Source: an uncultured Collinsella sp. (GTDB lineage Bacteria; Actinomycetota; Coriobacteriia; Coriobacteriales; Coriobacteriaceae). Taken from it: a stretch of 64,000 nucleotides of DNA. This document shows, piece by piece, positions 26,701 to 33,857 of the stretch. The translations under genes were made by a program, and so were the position numbers. The first letter of the stretch is position 1; each line of letters opens with the position of its first letter. The stretch lies in contig UQMV01000002.1 of the NCBI GenBank assembly GCA_900542315.1, positions 62,001 through 126,000 on the forward strand, in the 5' to 3' direction. The notes under the pieces are model-generated. The model had not been told where the DNA came from and searched no databases. It was given only the letters and a program-made list of their open reading frames with translations.

Positions 26701-27401
26701 ATGGTGCTCTGCCCGGTTTGACGACGTTGGCGGCGGCGGTGGACGGCACGGCGTTGTCCAAGCAGGTCGACGTTCGCGTGTCTGCCGAGGCAGTGCGACC
26801 GGCGCGACCGGTGGCGACGATTGGTGCGACGACGTTTGGTGCATGGTCGCCCAAGGAGAACTACATTACGGTGCCCAAGGGCACGAAGCTGGAGCTTTCT
26901 GCCGAGGATGGCGCGACGATTTGGTACACCACCAACGATACCTGCCCCTGCCGTGACGAAGGCCGTGTAAAGTACACCGAGCCCATTGCGCTCGATAGCA
27001 ACATGTATGTGCGCATTGCGGCACAGCGCCCTGGCATGTCGTACAGCGAGTATTCCGAGCGTCTGAACATTACGATTACGGTGACCGATGAGGCGGCGCC
27101 TGAGCCGACGCCCGATCCCGAGCCGACGCCCGAGCCGGACCCGACGCCTGGCGACGGCGAGCAGGGCGGCGGTACGGACGGCTTTGGTGGCGCCGGGGTC
27201 CCTGCGGGCAGTTCGACTTCGACGACGACCACGGTGACGACGAACAAGTCCAAGGGTAAGGGCGAGAACGGCAAGAAGTCCGGCGGCACGGAGCTCGCCA
27301 GCACGGGTGACTCCACCGCGATGACGGTCGCCGCCTTGGGCACCGCCGGCGCAACCGTTGCCGCGGCCGGCATCGCCGCGACCAAGCGTCGCAAGCGTTA
27401 G
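20781..27401 (+). CDS. Giant sortase-anchored surface protein with leucine-rich repeat region, 2206 aa
   Basis: The signal peptide is residues 1-35 (LTVAAVTLTMVTGSLPAGAFA). Residues about 170-440 form a BspA-like leucine-rich-repeat region (IKEIALPDSVEELKSYAF, VERIERNAFDGCSHVSSVTI). The long middle is beta-rich, then helical with a charged low-complexity patch near 1200-1250. Towards the end come a carboxypeptidase-regulatory-like module (about 1710-1790), an invasin-type Ig-like module (about 1910-1995) and a chitobiase-C-like module (IWYTTNDTCPCRDEG near 2045). The tail has a PTPDPEPTPEP wall stretch, LASTGD, a membrane helix and KRRKR. It is secreted and wall-anchored, probably for adhesion or glycan binding. 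ATG 20781 follows GGAAAGGA. Its C-terminal codons resemble those of the preceding surface gene. Confidence 0.87.
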   Translation: MRWTTVRALCRRLTVAAVTLTMVTGSLPAGAFAETLTTDGAFVQTDNGQVADAAPADSADAQTSGSASADLAADAGAADPTVLDADDTPTPPASEIASAAGLTGAGQTESTPVVTLATDLVEGKELAEQQKQEETAEAEATWNEDLGLWMTSKGATGVKDEYDDGYVAGEQTPAQYYFSIDSLTNEISIEYGDAGITTLEVPSTIDDKNVVSLTGMGSAELTSITFAPNSHVRSVGGLGGSSIKEIALPDSVEELKSYAFYKSKTLQTVTWPNNAAFTTIPEQAFKECEQLDDKVVATLPPSVKTIDYLAFAYCGVPQFYVSDTTVLTFTQINVPGTVERIERNAFDGCSHVSSVTIGDGVKYIGAHAFASLDPAIAGKEIVLPKSVEMIEWGAFENTRYGNETNHNAVALRVMNPDLQFGEAGYPGDYNERVTIDGVTYAIPFSEGQTIYAYATDSTGNPSMVKKLADAVADRKDSVDSSKPAYTFEWMGEAAQITGKLPQGAAAVLVQAGQSTPLLVGDDGSFTADALSKTAATLRISLSGYYDMVLARPGDQMTGTWNIGEIKAEDFTKIPASRAIELNVAYLEPVAGQDKTERIELDSLDNIDLTVKSGGKTLKPAKGDKENDYRIQGTALVVSQAIADADQDLEITLEPKDSLKLGGATATVKPSAGKVDIDLKPWGTATVTTKGDYQGANRVLVFRTSDGKLVADGVTYLMGYEDDGTTPIMKAETPRLKVGSYTIVAFNKTSYDIQATSYSTFSRLGLTVGKHIAQKQVKIEDGKQLDVTLDVPAFDVETYRVERGLTAGSVIADSFAVVGVETELRIHYELKDSQAAKIEIPLAKDAVEDVSAGAREAGASSDAMWAGTTWEGDNLVLDMRKGMGADVFVRFKPKAAGIYAVSPLITLGEVTLPLGSATLEVSGSRIEVDSTDVHSLLGNVAYVYAAPGKSVQLTVGVGASAAKYTGKTNKLGRARIEYDLPQDTLAAERVTLEARVGSTAAAAAAAEVTARNYVRYVPGASVWNFDVTYRGGTQSLVKDGKDTGKSLWTFHHLPQKKNAYWTFDITLEVGNEEAADTLDLYVDCVDGKTVTIPLTQKSREGTRVRYVAEYVDEGYLKLLDEFNKANDSTYVNCGNFEQIFMPQTYRISNAQLMTMLSFDANASAKKHSAAAEERQQEFSNAVQQWHEYMMDNSFNDVDEAFNDAIDQMVADAFAEEDEDGKEDEAQGGAARKARRAPAASDGEGDDAGNDEAAQFAAELKAAVGGSAALLTQQGDSYGVNVDKMIFEDAYGTSEDWYQELAAAQGSNAADAAAIKELVDHASRAEFIAQQAEDLVGQSMGIGQLNQYGSWNDATAAALNKCAGIKASEYNGQSTSGFNDLGQALGSSLSYKAADDDTVKGFKVAAPDGEQTAYIESEFIENSNNNKNQALLFNSIAMQCDILDDLYDNWNVVHSLNNSKVRGWLMAWKRNGDVSAHMKLIRTIRSLKSYKIECEMFGQVFKTDAWKAAGQAFPAATQGIGIFTGIYGVNDASKNWENVNVRMQKVKGEREGYELQHTRLLAKPEKTEDDWKCIYALRDAMEKARAFEDLLYRQLCHDSTDVAVGSIMTIAGVLTAGSAGTVVGAAYDAASTSVGSERAIKLTNAECAYDVACEQVERACQNRITVNWGELTDTEVYKANKDGLISDEKMQSIFEARYRNVAAKAAPDPAGVVYEGLLSNTVEGATVELWSADDAAGTNAVRWDAEEYEQDNPLATGADGAYNWNTPTGWYQVRVTKDGYEEARSAWLRVPPIQTEVNIGLVSTAAPEVVSAHAYTDCVEVEFAQYMDASDDTLAALCAQGLGDVTYAWLDKQDDPNGKPLSRVLRIRYADACEAGSTVAFELDGARNYAGTAMARWASGELVVGVRADKLKLNVEQAVTMLEGGDFELVAHVTDKAGKPFAGAKVSVGLESSAICSVDATQAVTGEDGAATFVLHGALPGLTTLAAAVDGTALSKQVDVRVSAEAVRPARPVATIGATTFGAWSPKENYITVPKGTKLELSAEDGATIWYTTNDTCPCRDEGRVKYTEPIALDSNMYVRIAAQRPGMSYSEYSERLNITITVTDEAAPEPTPDPEPTPEPDPTPGDGEQGGGTDGFGGAGVPAGSSTSTTTTVTTNKSKGKGENGKKSGGTELASTGDSTAMTVAALGTAGATVAAAGIAATKRRKR

Positions 27402-27438
27402 GTTTTGGCGACAACGCCCATTCTCGGCTTTTGCAAGA

Positions 27439-27654
27439 TCTCAATCTGTAACACCAAGCTGCCCAAAACGGCTCTAGATGTTACAGATTGAGATGAACTG
27501 CTCGGCCGCCAATCTAATGTCTCGATCTGTAACACGTAGCGAGGAATTTGGCCTCTAACTGTTACAGATTGAGATAAAGAGGAGGCGGCTGGCGCAATAT
27601 CTCGATCTGTAACAACTGCGAGGCTCAACAGGCTCCAGGTGTTACAGATTGAGA
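27439..27654. repeat. 55-bp palindrome family, array C (3 units, 81- and 80-bp period)
   Basis: The units are 27439-27493, 27520-27574 and 27600-27654, with 26- and 25-bp spacers. Unit 1 has A-T at stem position 5 (TCTCA...TGAGA); units 2 and 3 have G-T there. Central sequences differ, but most can form a small inner hairpin (for example GAGG with CCTC in unit 2). The leader TTCTCGGCTTTTGCAA resembles those of arrays B and D. Confidence 0.92.
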
Positions 27655-27676
27655 CAAAACGACCGACCAGGTCCCA

Positions 27677-27711
27677 AACCACCACAAAGGTGCCTGTCCC
27701 ATCGTGGTGGT
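27677..27711. repeat. CCACCGCAAAGG-family hairpin, copy e (degenerate)
   Basis: Arms AACCACCACAAAGG and ATCGTGGTGGT surround the TGCCTGTCCC loop, in the same orientation as copy d. One arm has decayed. It follows array C by 22 bp. Confidence 0.7.
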
Positions 27712-27728
27712 CGGGCGGCCGGTATAGA

Positions 27729-27765
27729 AAAAGTCCCCGCCGGGCGTATGCTCGACGGGGACTTT
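27729..27765 (-). terminator. Intrinsic terminator of nfnB
   Basis: The stem AAAGTCCCC/GGGGACTTT has a longer imperfect inner part. On the minus strand it ends in a T-run (ACTTTTTC), 28 bp beyond the nfnB stop. Confidence 0.8.
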
Positions 27766-27793
27766 GCCGTTTGGTGGCTAGTGCTGTAGGTGA

Positions 27794-29203
27794 TTACTCG
27801 CCCAGCAGGCTCTTGGTGATGGAAGCGGCGGCCTTCTTGCCGGCGCCCATCGCCAGAATGACCGTAGCGGCACCGGTGACGATGTCGCCGCCGGCCCAGA
27901 TGCGGGGATCGGTGGTCTGGCCGGTCTCCTCGTCGGCGACGATGTAGCCCCACTTGTTGAGCTCCATCTTGCCGCCGATCTTCTTTGCGAAGGGGTTGGC
28001 GTTGGTGCCGATAGCCGAGATCGCGACGTCGCAGGGGATCTCCTCGATGGCGCCCTCGATGGGCACCGGGCGACGACGGCCGGACTCGTCGGGCTCGCCG
28101 AGCTCCATCTTCTGGACCTTGACGGCGCACACGGAGCCGTCCTCGCCAGCGACAAACTCGAGCGGGGAGACGAGCGGCAGAACCTCGACGCCCTCGGCCT
28201 TAGCATGGTGCAGCTCGGCGCGACGGCAGGGCATCTCGTCCTCGGTACGGCGGTAGGCGATGATGGCGTGCTCGGCGCCCAGACGCTTGGCGGTACGGAC
28301 GGCGTCCATAGCCACGTTGCCGCCACCGAAGACGACGACGTTCTTGCCGTGTTTGGTGGGAGTGTCGTACTCGGGGAACTTGTTGGCCTTCATCAGGTTC
28401 ACGCGGGTGAGGTACTCGTTAGCGAAGAAGACGTTGGGCAGGTTCTCGCCGGGGACGTTGAGGAACTTGGGCAGGCCAGCGCCGGTCGCCACGTAGATGG
28501 CGTCGAAGCCCTGCTCGAACAGCTCCTCGGCCGTGGCCATGTTGCCCACGACGGAGTTGTACTCAAACTTGACGCCCATGTCCTCTAGGCCGTCAATCTC
28601 GCGCTTGACGACTGCCTTGGGCAGACGGAACTCGGGGATGCCGTAGACCAGCACGCCGCCGCCGGTGAAGAAGGCCTCAAAGACGGTAACGTCAAAGCCG
28701 TTACGGGCGAGCTCGCCGGCGCAGGTGATGCCGGACGGGCCGGAGCCGACGACGGCGACCTTCTTGCCGTTCTTGGGGGCCATCTTGGGCGTGGAGGCGA
28801 GCTCGGGGCGGTCACCCAGGAAGCGCTCGAGCTGGCCGATGGCCACGGGCTCGGACTTCTTGCCACGGATGCACTTGCCCTCGCACTGGTTCTCCTGCGG
28901 GCAGACGCGGCCGCAGATGGCGGGAAGCATGGAGTCCTCGCGGATGGTATCGAGAGCGCCGCCGAAGTCCTTCGCGCGGATCTGCTCGATAAAGCGGGGG
29001 ATGTTGATGTTGACGGGGCAGCCCTCAACACAGAACGGCTTCTTGCAGTTGAGGCAGCGCTCGGCCTCGGCCAGCGCCATCTCCTCGGTGAAGCCCTTGT
29101 CGACGGGGCGGAAGTCGCAGGCGCGTTCGGCAGCCGGCTCCTCGTTATCGGGGGTGCGGGGCGACTTCATATCGGCAACGAAACGACCGTTAACTAGTGG
29201 CAT
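27794..29203 (-). CDS. nfnB: NADPH-binding large subunit of NfnAB transhydrogenase (glutamate-synthase small-subunit-like)
   Basis: This 469-aa flavoprotein has N-terminal [4Fe-4S] ligands in CLNCKKPFCVEGCPV (near 49) and CGRVCPQENQCEGKC (near 97). The first dinucleotide fold is VAVVGSGPSGITCAGELA near 150 and the second is VVFGGGNVAMDAVRTAKRLG near 290; AISAIGTNANPF lies further on. With NfnA it forms the NADH-dependent reduced ferredoxin:NADP oxidoreductase, which bifurcates electrons from NADPH to NAD and ferredoxin or runs in reverse. The alternative name is sulfide dehydrogenase SudA. The length fits NfnB, and pairing with a 279-aa NfnA rules out true glutamate synthase. ATG 29203 overlaps the end of nfnA by 10 bp. 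Confidence 0.9.
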   Translation of the reverse strand: MPLVNGRFVADMKSPRTPDNEEPAAERACDFRPVDKGFTEEMALAEAERCLNCKKPFCVEGCPVNINIPRFIEQIRAKDFGGALDTIREDSMLPAICGRVCPQENQCEGKCIRGKKSEPVAIGQLERFLGDRPELASTPKMAPKNGKKVAVVGSGPSGITCAGELARNGFDVTVFEAFFTGGGVLVYGIPEFRLPKAVVKREIDGLEDMGVKFEYNSVVGNMATAEELFEQGFDAIYVATGAGLPKFLNVPGENLPNVFFANEYLTRVNLMKANKFPEYDTPTKHGKNVVVFGGGNVAMDAVRTAKRLGAEHAIIAYRRTEDEMPCRRAELHHAKAEGVEVLPLVSPLEFVAGEDGSVCAVKVQKMELGEPDESGRRRPVPIEGAIEEIPCDVAISAIGTNANPFAKKIGGKMELNKWGYIVADEETGQTTDPRIWAGGDIVTGAATVILAMGAGKKAAASITKSLLGE

Positions 29204-30033
29204 GCGCAGCTCTTTTCCTCATAGGCCTTGAGGGACGCGCCCTCTTCGGAACGATAAGCGGCCTGGCGGGCACGAAGGTCATCCCAGTCGACCAGGGTGG
29301 CATCGAAGTCGGGGCCGTCGACGCAAGCAAACTTGGTCACGCCGCCCACCTCGACGCGGCAGCAGCCGCACATGCCGGTGCCGTCAACCATGATGGGGTT
29401 GAGCGACGCGGTGATGGGGGTGTCGTACTTCTGGGCGGTGAGGGTCGAGAACTTCATCATCGGAACGGGGCCGACGCAGAAGACCTGGCTCACGGCCTTG
29501 TCCTGCAGCAGACGCTCCAGCGGAGCGGTGACAACGCCCTGCTCGCCGTAGGAGCCGTCGTCAGTGGTGATGTGGATGTGGTCCTCGTCGAGGAGCTCGC
29601 GGAACTGGTCCTCCATGAGCAGGAGATCCTTGGTGCGGGCGCCCATGATGGCGTGAACCTCGTGACCGGTCTCGACCAGGTGCTTGGCGACCGGGAAGGC
29701 AATTGCCAGACCGACGCCGCCGCCAATGACGGCGCAGGGGCCCTCGGCCATCTCGGTGGGAACGCCCAGCGGGCCCACGACGTCGCGCAGCGACTCGCCG
29801 GCCTCGTAGGTGGAAAGCATCTCGGTGGTCTTGCCGATCACCATGAAGATGAACTCGACCCAGCCCTCGTCACCGTTCCAGCCGGCCAGGGTAAACGGGA
29901 CGCGCTCGCCCGTCTCGTTGGCGCGAACCATGAGGAACTGTCCAGCGTGCGCATGCTTGGCGATTGCGGGCGCCTCGATGCGGAACTTGAACACCTTCTC
30001 CGAGAACTGCGTCTTCTCCAGGATCTTATACAT
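29194..30033 (-). CDS. nfnA: NfnA: FAD/[2Fe-2S] NADH-binding subunit of NfnAB transhydrogenase
   Basis: This 279-aa protein of the ferredoxin-NADP reductase type is related to PyrK and SudB. The FAD-binding barrel occupies the first 100 residues (GQFLMVRANETGERVPFTLAG). NAD binding follows from ACAVIGGGVGLAIAFPVAK near 105. The C-terminal [2Fe-2S] cysteine cluster is GTGMCGCCRVEVGGVTKFACVDG near 223. ATG 30033 has GAGAGGGG on the minus strand. It is first in a two-gene operon with nfnB. The complex is cytoplasmic and balances NADH, NADPH and ferredoxin pools. Confidence 0.92.
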   Translation of the reverse strand: MYKILEKTQFSEKVFKFRIEAPAIAKHAHAGQFLMVRANETGERVPFTLAGWNGDEGWVEFIFMVIGKTTEMLSTYEAGESLRDVVGPLGVPTEMAEGPCAVIGGGVGLAIAFPVAKHLVETGHEVHAIMGARTKDLLLMEDQFRELLDEDHIHITTDDGSYGEQGVVTAPLERLLQDKAVSQVFCVGPVPMMKFSTLTAQKYDTPITASLNPIMVDGTGMCGCCRVEVGGVTKFACVDGPDFDATLVDWDDLRARQAAYRSEEGASLKAYEEKSCACH

Positions 30034-30193
30034 AGAACCCCTCTCTTGTTAGGGCTGCCGAACCGTGCCTCCACGGAAATGGACGGTAGCCCGAGTAAAA
30101 CCGTACGCGCACAGGCGTTGTGCAGACATACGGTGCAAATTATACCCTCATGGCAATGTCGCTTACGTGTATCTTTGACAGGCGGGAAAAGTG

Positions 30194-30231
30194 ACCTGCC
30201 AAAAAGGGACAGGTTTATTTTGGTCGGTTTT
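30194..30231. repeat. AAAACCTGCCA-family palindromic repeat, copy 2
   Basis: ACCTGCCA and TGGTCGGTTTT surround AAAAGGGACAGGTTTATT, very like copy 1 at 6870 and in the same orientation. Confidence 0.7.
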
Positions 30232-30246
30232 ATCAGGCAAAACGGC

Positions 30247-30288
30247 AAAGGGGGCCGGCCTCGCGCTTCGGTGAGGCCGGCCCCCTTT
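30247..30288. terminator. Strong hairpin terminator downstream of pth
   Basis: The 16-bp perfect stem AAAGGGGGCCGGCCTC/GAGGCCGGCCCCCTTT has a 10-nt loop. It separates the pth transcript from nfnAB on the minus strand. Confidence 0.8.
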
Positions 30289-30356
30289 GGAGCGTTGCAT
30301 ATGTATAGCGGCACAGGGTTTATTGCGACGTAGCCGCCGCGGCGTTTCCGCAGATG

Positions 30357-30394
30357 AAACCTGCCAAAATAAACATCCCTAAATGGTAGGTTTT
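30357..30394. repeat. AAAACCTGCCA-family palindromic repeat, copy 3 (inverted)
   Basis: AAACCTGCCA and TGGTAGGTTTT surround AAATAAACATCCCTAAA, the reverse complement of the copy 1 centre. It overlaps the stop codon of pth, just as copy 1 overlaps that of purF. Confidence 0.7.
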
Positions 30395-31022
30395 AGTGCT
30401 TGCCGTTGGCGGAAGCGGCGCCGTTTACGTGATCGCGGGCGTAGATTACGCCGTGGACGATGGCCAGACCGGCGGCATCTGCGGCGCGCGCGCAGGTGTC
30501 CTGGAAATCCTCGGCTTCGCGGGCGCGCAGCTGCTTGAGCACGTAGTCTGCCACGGCCATCTTGCCGGGAGGGTTGCCGATGCCGGTGCGGATACGGCTA
30601 AAGTCGCGGCTGCCCATCTTGTCGATGATGGAACGCAGGCCGTTGTGACCGGCGTGGCCGCCGCCCACCTTAACACGTACGTCGCCGGCGGGAATGTCGA
30701 GCTCGTCGTGAATCACGAGTAGCTCCTCGGCCTTGATCTTGTACTCGCGGCAGAGCTTGGAGATGGGGCCACCCGAGGTATTCATATACGACTGCGGCTT
30801 GACCAGCACGATCTGGCGCTTGCCGTTCTCTTCCTCGGCATCGTTGATATTAATGAGCGCGACCTCGGCGCCTGCCTGGTTTTTCCAGTACGTGACGCCG
30901 GCCTGACGGGCCAGCTCGTCGATTGCCTTAAAGCCGGCGTTGTGGCGGGTCTCGGCATACTCATCGCCGGGGTTGCCAAGTCCGGCAACCATGCGAATCT
31001 TGAGCGGCTGTGCAGCTGCCAT
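30393..31022 (-). CDS. pth: Peptidyl-tRNA hydrolase
   Basis: This 209-aa enzyme releases tRNA from stalled peptidyl-tRNAs. Family signatures are MVAGLGNPGDEYAETRHNAGF at the start, with the catalytic His of TRHNAGF near residue 27. VKPQSYMNTSGGPI is near 75, and VIHDELDIPAGDVRVKVGGGHAGHNGLRSI near 100-125, with the conserved Asp. ATG 31022 is chosen because AAAGGACG lies directly upstream; an ATG seven codons earlier lacks a site. It belongs to the minus-strand group glmU-prs-pth, an arrangement also common in Firmicutes. Confidence 0.97.
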   Translation of the reverse strand: MAAAQPLKIRMVAGLGNPGDEYAETRHNAGFKAIDELARQAGVTYWKNQAGAEVALININDAEEENGKRQIVLVKPQSYMNTSGGPISKLCREYKIKAEELLVIHDELDIPAGDVRVKVGGGHAGHNGLRSIIDKMGSRDFSRIRTGIGNPPGKMAVADYVLKQLRAREAEDFQDTCARAADAAGLAIVHGVIYARDHVNGAASANGKH

Positions 31023-31138
31023 GTTCGTCCTTTCGTTACACATAAAAGTTCAGTCAACGACAAAGGCTACCACGCCCGCCGAAGGCGAGGAAAGGTTGCA
31101 GCAAAGTCATTTCAGAAAACAGCTGCCCCGAGACAGCA

Positions 31139-31243
31139 GGAAGCCCCGGACACGCCGGGAGGGGTTATCAAAGCGAACATCCCGCAGCCGCAAAGCGGCG
31201 AGGACGTTCGCGTGATAACCCCGCAGGTGTGTCCGGGGCTTCC
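31139..31243. repeat. Long multi-block inverted repeat between prs and pth
   Basis: Outer arms GGAAGCCCCGGACAC and GTGTCCGGGGCTTCC pair, then GGGGTTATCA with TGATAACCCC, then GCGAAC with GTTCGC. The tip hairpin is GCCGC/GCGGC. It lies 24 bp after the prs stop on the minus strand and probably ends or processes that transcript. Confidence 0.8.
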
Positions 31244-31266
31244 GGAGGGATGCGAGGGTCGAGCGA

Positions 31267-32253
31267 CTACAGCGCGAAGTCGCCGCCGACGAGCGTGGAG
31301 ACGGGCTCCTCGTGGTAAACGGCGGAGATGGCCTGAGCGAACTCCTCGGCGACCGAGATGGTCTTGATCTTGCCGCCGACCTCGACGGGAATGGCGTCGG
31401 TGACGACGCACTCGACGATCGGGGCGTCGTTCAGGCGCTCGATGGCCGGACCGGAGAAGATGCCGTGGGTGGCGCAGACGTAGATGTCGCCAGCGCCCAT
31501 AGCCTTGAGCTCCTTGACGTTGGCGCACAAGGTGCCAGCGGTGTCGATCATGTCGTCGTTGATGACGCAGGTCTTGCCCTTGATGTCACCGATGATGCCC
31601 ATGACCTCGGCGGCGTTGTGGCGCGGACGGCCCTTGTGGGCGATGGCCAGGTCGCAGCCGAGCATGTCGGACAGCTTCTTGGCGGCCTTGGCACGACCCA
31701 CGTCGGGGGAGACGACAACCAGGTTGTCGGTGTCGAAGTTCATGGCGTTGTAGTACTGGCCAAACAGCGGCAGTGCGGACAGGTGGTTAACCGGGATATC
31801 GAAGAAGCCCTGGATCTGGCCCTGGTGCAGGTCGAGGGTGATGATGCGGTTGACGCCGGCGCGCTCGAGCAGATTGGCGACGAGGCGGGCGGTGATGGGC
31901 TCACGCGGGCCGGCCTTGCGGTCCTGGCGGGCATAGCCGTAGTGGGTGATAACGGCGGTGATGGAGCGGGCGGATGCGCGCTTGGCAGCGTCGGTGGCGA
32001 TGAGCAGCTCCATGAGCATGTCGTTGACGTTGCCGCCGGCCACGGACTGAATCAGGAAGACGTCGGCGCCGCGGACGGTCTCGTCGTAGCGGGCGTAAAT
32101 CTCACCGTTGGCGAACTGCTTTAGCGTAAGGCCCGAAAGCTCGACCCCAAGGTACTCAGCGATCTTCTGAGCGAGGGGACGGTTGGAGGAACCGGAATAC
32201 ACGCGGATGGACTTGCGCATATTCTCCGACTTCTCGGGATCATTAATCGGCAT
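31267..32253 (-). CDS. prs: Ribose-phosphate pyrophosphokinase
   Basis: This 328-aa enzyme makes PRPP, the substrate of PurF and of pyrimidine, histidine and NAD synthesis. Motifs are LKQFANGEIYARYDETVRG near 42, DRKAGPREPIT near 112, and the PRPP-binding VINDDMIDTAGTL near 230. ATG 32253 has AAGGAGAAGG on the minus strand. It is the middle gene of glmU-prs-pth. Confidence 0.97.
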   Translation of the reverse strand: MPINDPEKSENMRKSIRVYSGSSNRPLAQKIAEYLGVELSGLTLKQFANGEIYARYDETVRGADVFLIQSVAGGNVNDMLMELLIATDAAKRASARSITAVITHYGYARQDRKAGPREPITARLVANLLERAGVNRIITLDLHQGQIQGFFDIPVNHLSALPLFGQYYNAMNFDTDNLVVVSPDVGRAKAAKKLSDMLGCDLAIAHKGRPRHNAAEVMGIIGDIKGKTCVINDDMIDTAGTLCANVKELKAMGAGDIYVCATHGIFSGPAIERLNDAPIVECVVTDAIPVEVGGKIKTISVAEEFAQAISAVYHEEPVSTLVGGDFAL

Positions 32254-32444
32254 TACCCTTCTCCTTTATATCGAATGCCATATAGATGCCTTGTTGCATT
32301 GTAACCGCGCGGCGGGGTTTATCGAGTCTTGATAACGTCTTTACCGTCAACGGACACGAACCGACCACTCATCCGGTTGCGCAGGTCACGATAGAAAAAG
32401 GAGCCGCCCCCATGGGAACAGCTCCTTAGATGCTTGGTAAAACG

Positions 32445-33857
32445 TTATACCTCGTCGTCCTCGTGCAGACGGCGGCGATAATCGGCGGCCCAGCCCTCAA
32501 TGTTTACCTGACGGGCGCGGCCCAGGCCGAGTGCGTCAGCCGGGACCGGCTCGGTGATGACGGAGCCGGCGGCCACGAGCGCGCCGTCGCCGATTTGAGC
32601 GGGCGCGACCATCATGGTGTCGGAACCGATGAAGGCGTCCTTACCGATGACGGTCTTGTGCTTGTGCACGCCATCGTAGTTGCAGGTGATGGAGCCCGCG
32701 CCCACGTTGACGCCGGAGCCCATGGTGGTGTCGCCGATGTAGGACAGGTGCGGCACCTTGGAGCCCTCGCCGATCGTGGACTTCTTGATCTCCACGTGCG
32801 TGCCGGCCTTGGAGCCGTCGAGCATATGGGTACCCGGGCGCAGGTAGGCGCGCGGGCCGCAGTCGACGCCGTTCTCGATGACGGCCTCGATGGCGATGGT
32901 CTCGTCGATGATGCAGCCGCTGCCGACGGTGGTGTCGGTGAGGCGGCTGTTGGGGCCGAGCTGGCACTCCTCGCCCACGGTGACGTGGCCGATCAGGTGC
33001 GTCTGCGGCCACACGACGGTGTCGCGGCCGATGGTGGCATCGGGGCCGATCCAGGCCTGCGTGGGGTCGATGAAGGTAACGCCCTCGGCCATCCAGTGCT
33101 CGTTGATGCGGTCGCGCGCGATGGCGGTGAGCTGCGCGAGCTGGATGCGGCTGTTGACGCCCAGGCCGTCGCGGTGGTCATCGCAGTGGAAGATGGAGAC
33201 TACCTGGCCGTGACCCTTGAGGATTTCGAGCATGTCGGGCAGGTAGTACTCGGACTGCGCGTTGTCGTTGCCGATCTCGTTAATGTGGGCGGCAAGCTGC
33301 GCGCCGTCGAAGGCGTAGCAGCCGGCGTTGCACTCCAGCAGCGTGGCGGCCTGCTCGGGCGTGCAGTCCTTCTGCTCGATGATGCGCTCGATCTGATCAT
33401 CGGCGCCGAGCTTGATACGGCCGTAGCCAAAAGGATCGGGCGGGGTCATGGTCATGACGGTGCAGGCGAGCTCGCCGGTGGCGACGGTCTGCGCGAACTT
33501 GGCGACGGTGTCGGCGGTGATGAGCGGCAGGTCGCCGTTGAGCACGACGACGGGGCCTTGCGTGATGCCGCAGGCCTCGAGCGCGACCTTGACGGCATGG
33601 CCGGTGCCCAGGCGCTCGGTCTGCTCGACGCACTCGACTTTGGTGGCGCTGTTGGCGTAGGCGCCATCGATAAGGGCGCGCATCTCGTCGGCGTGGCTGC
33701 CGATGACGACCACGACGCGGCTGCAGCCGGCCTTGATAGTGGCGTCGACGATCCACTGGACCATGGGCTTGCCCAGGATCTTGTGCGAAACCTTGCAGTG
33801 GTTCGACTTCATGCGGGTGCCCTCGCCGGCGGCGAGGATAATTGCGGTTGCGTCCAT
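32445..33857 (-). CDS. glmU: Bifunctional GlcN-1-P acetyltransferase / UDP-GlcNAc pyrophosphorylase
   Basis: This 470-aa enzyme makes UDP-GlcNAc for peptidoglycan. The N-terminal uridyltransferase starts at once with IILAAGEGTRMKS, and QTERLGTGHAVKVALEAC is near 75. The C-terminal half is a left-handed beta helix of hexapeptide repeats (from about 260) with LRPGTHMLDGSKAGTHVEIKKS near 335 and GDTTMGSGVNVGAG(S)ITCNYDG near 375. ATG 33857 follows CAGGAGA on the minus strand; the frame extends 18 codons upstream without a site. Its downstream partner prs starts 191 bp away. Confidence 0.97.
   Translation of the reverse strand: MDATAIILAAGEGTRMKSNHCKVSHKILGKPMVQWIVDATIKAGCSRVVVVIGSHADEMRALIDGAYANSATKVECVEQTERLGTGHAVKVALEACGITQGPVVVLNGDLPLITADTVAKFAQTVATGELACTVMTMTPPDPFGYGRIKLGADDQIERIIEQKDCTPEQAATLLECNAGCYAFDGAQLAAHINEIGNDNAQSEYYLPDMLEILKGHGQVVSIFHCDDHRDGLGVNSRIQLAQLTAIARDRINEHWMAEGVTFIDPTQAWIGPDATIGRDTVVWPQTHLIGHVTVGEECQLGPNSRLTDTTVGSGCIIDETIAIEAVIENGVDCGPRAYLRPGTHMLDGSKAGTHVEIKKSTIGEGSKVPHLSYIGDTTMGSGVNVGAGSITCNYDGVHKHKTVIGKDAFIGSDTMMVAPAQIGDGALVAAGSVITEPVPADALGLGRARQVNIEGWAADYRRRLHEDDEV

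Larger units (their letters stand above)
27402..27793. other. Gene-free region filled by repeat array C and a terminator
   Basis: This 392-bp convergent gap holds three 55-bp palindromes, the CCACCGCAAAGG-family hairpin copy e and the nfnB terminator. No coding frame is supported. Confidence 0.8.
30034..30392. other. Gene-free region between pth and nfnA
   Basis: These 359 bp hold two AAAACCTGCCA-family repeats in opposite orientation (30194-30231 and 30357-30394) around a strong terminator hairpin (30247-30288), and the nfnA promoter side. No coding frame is supported. Confidence 0.75.

Noticed and set aside
27794..29203. Glutamate synthase small subunit (gltD)
   Set aside because: No large subunit is present; overlap with an NfnA/SudB-type flavoprotein indicates NfnB.
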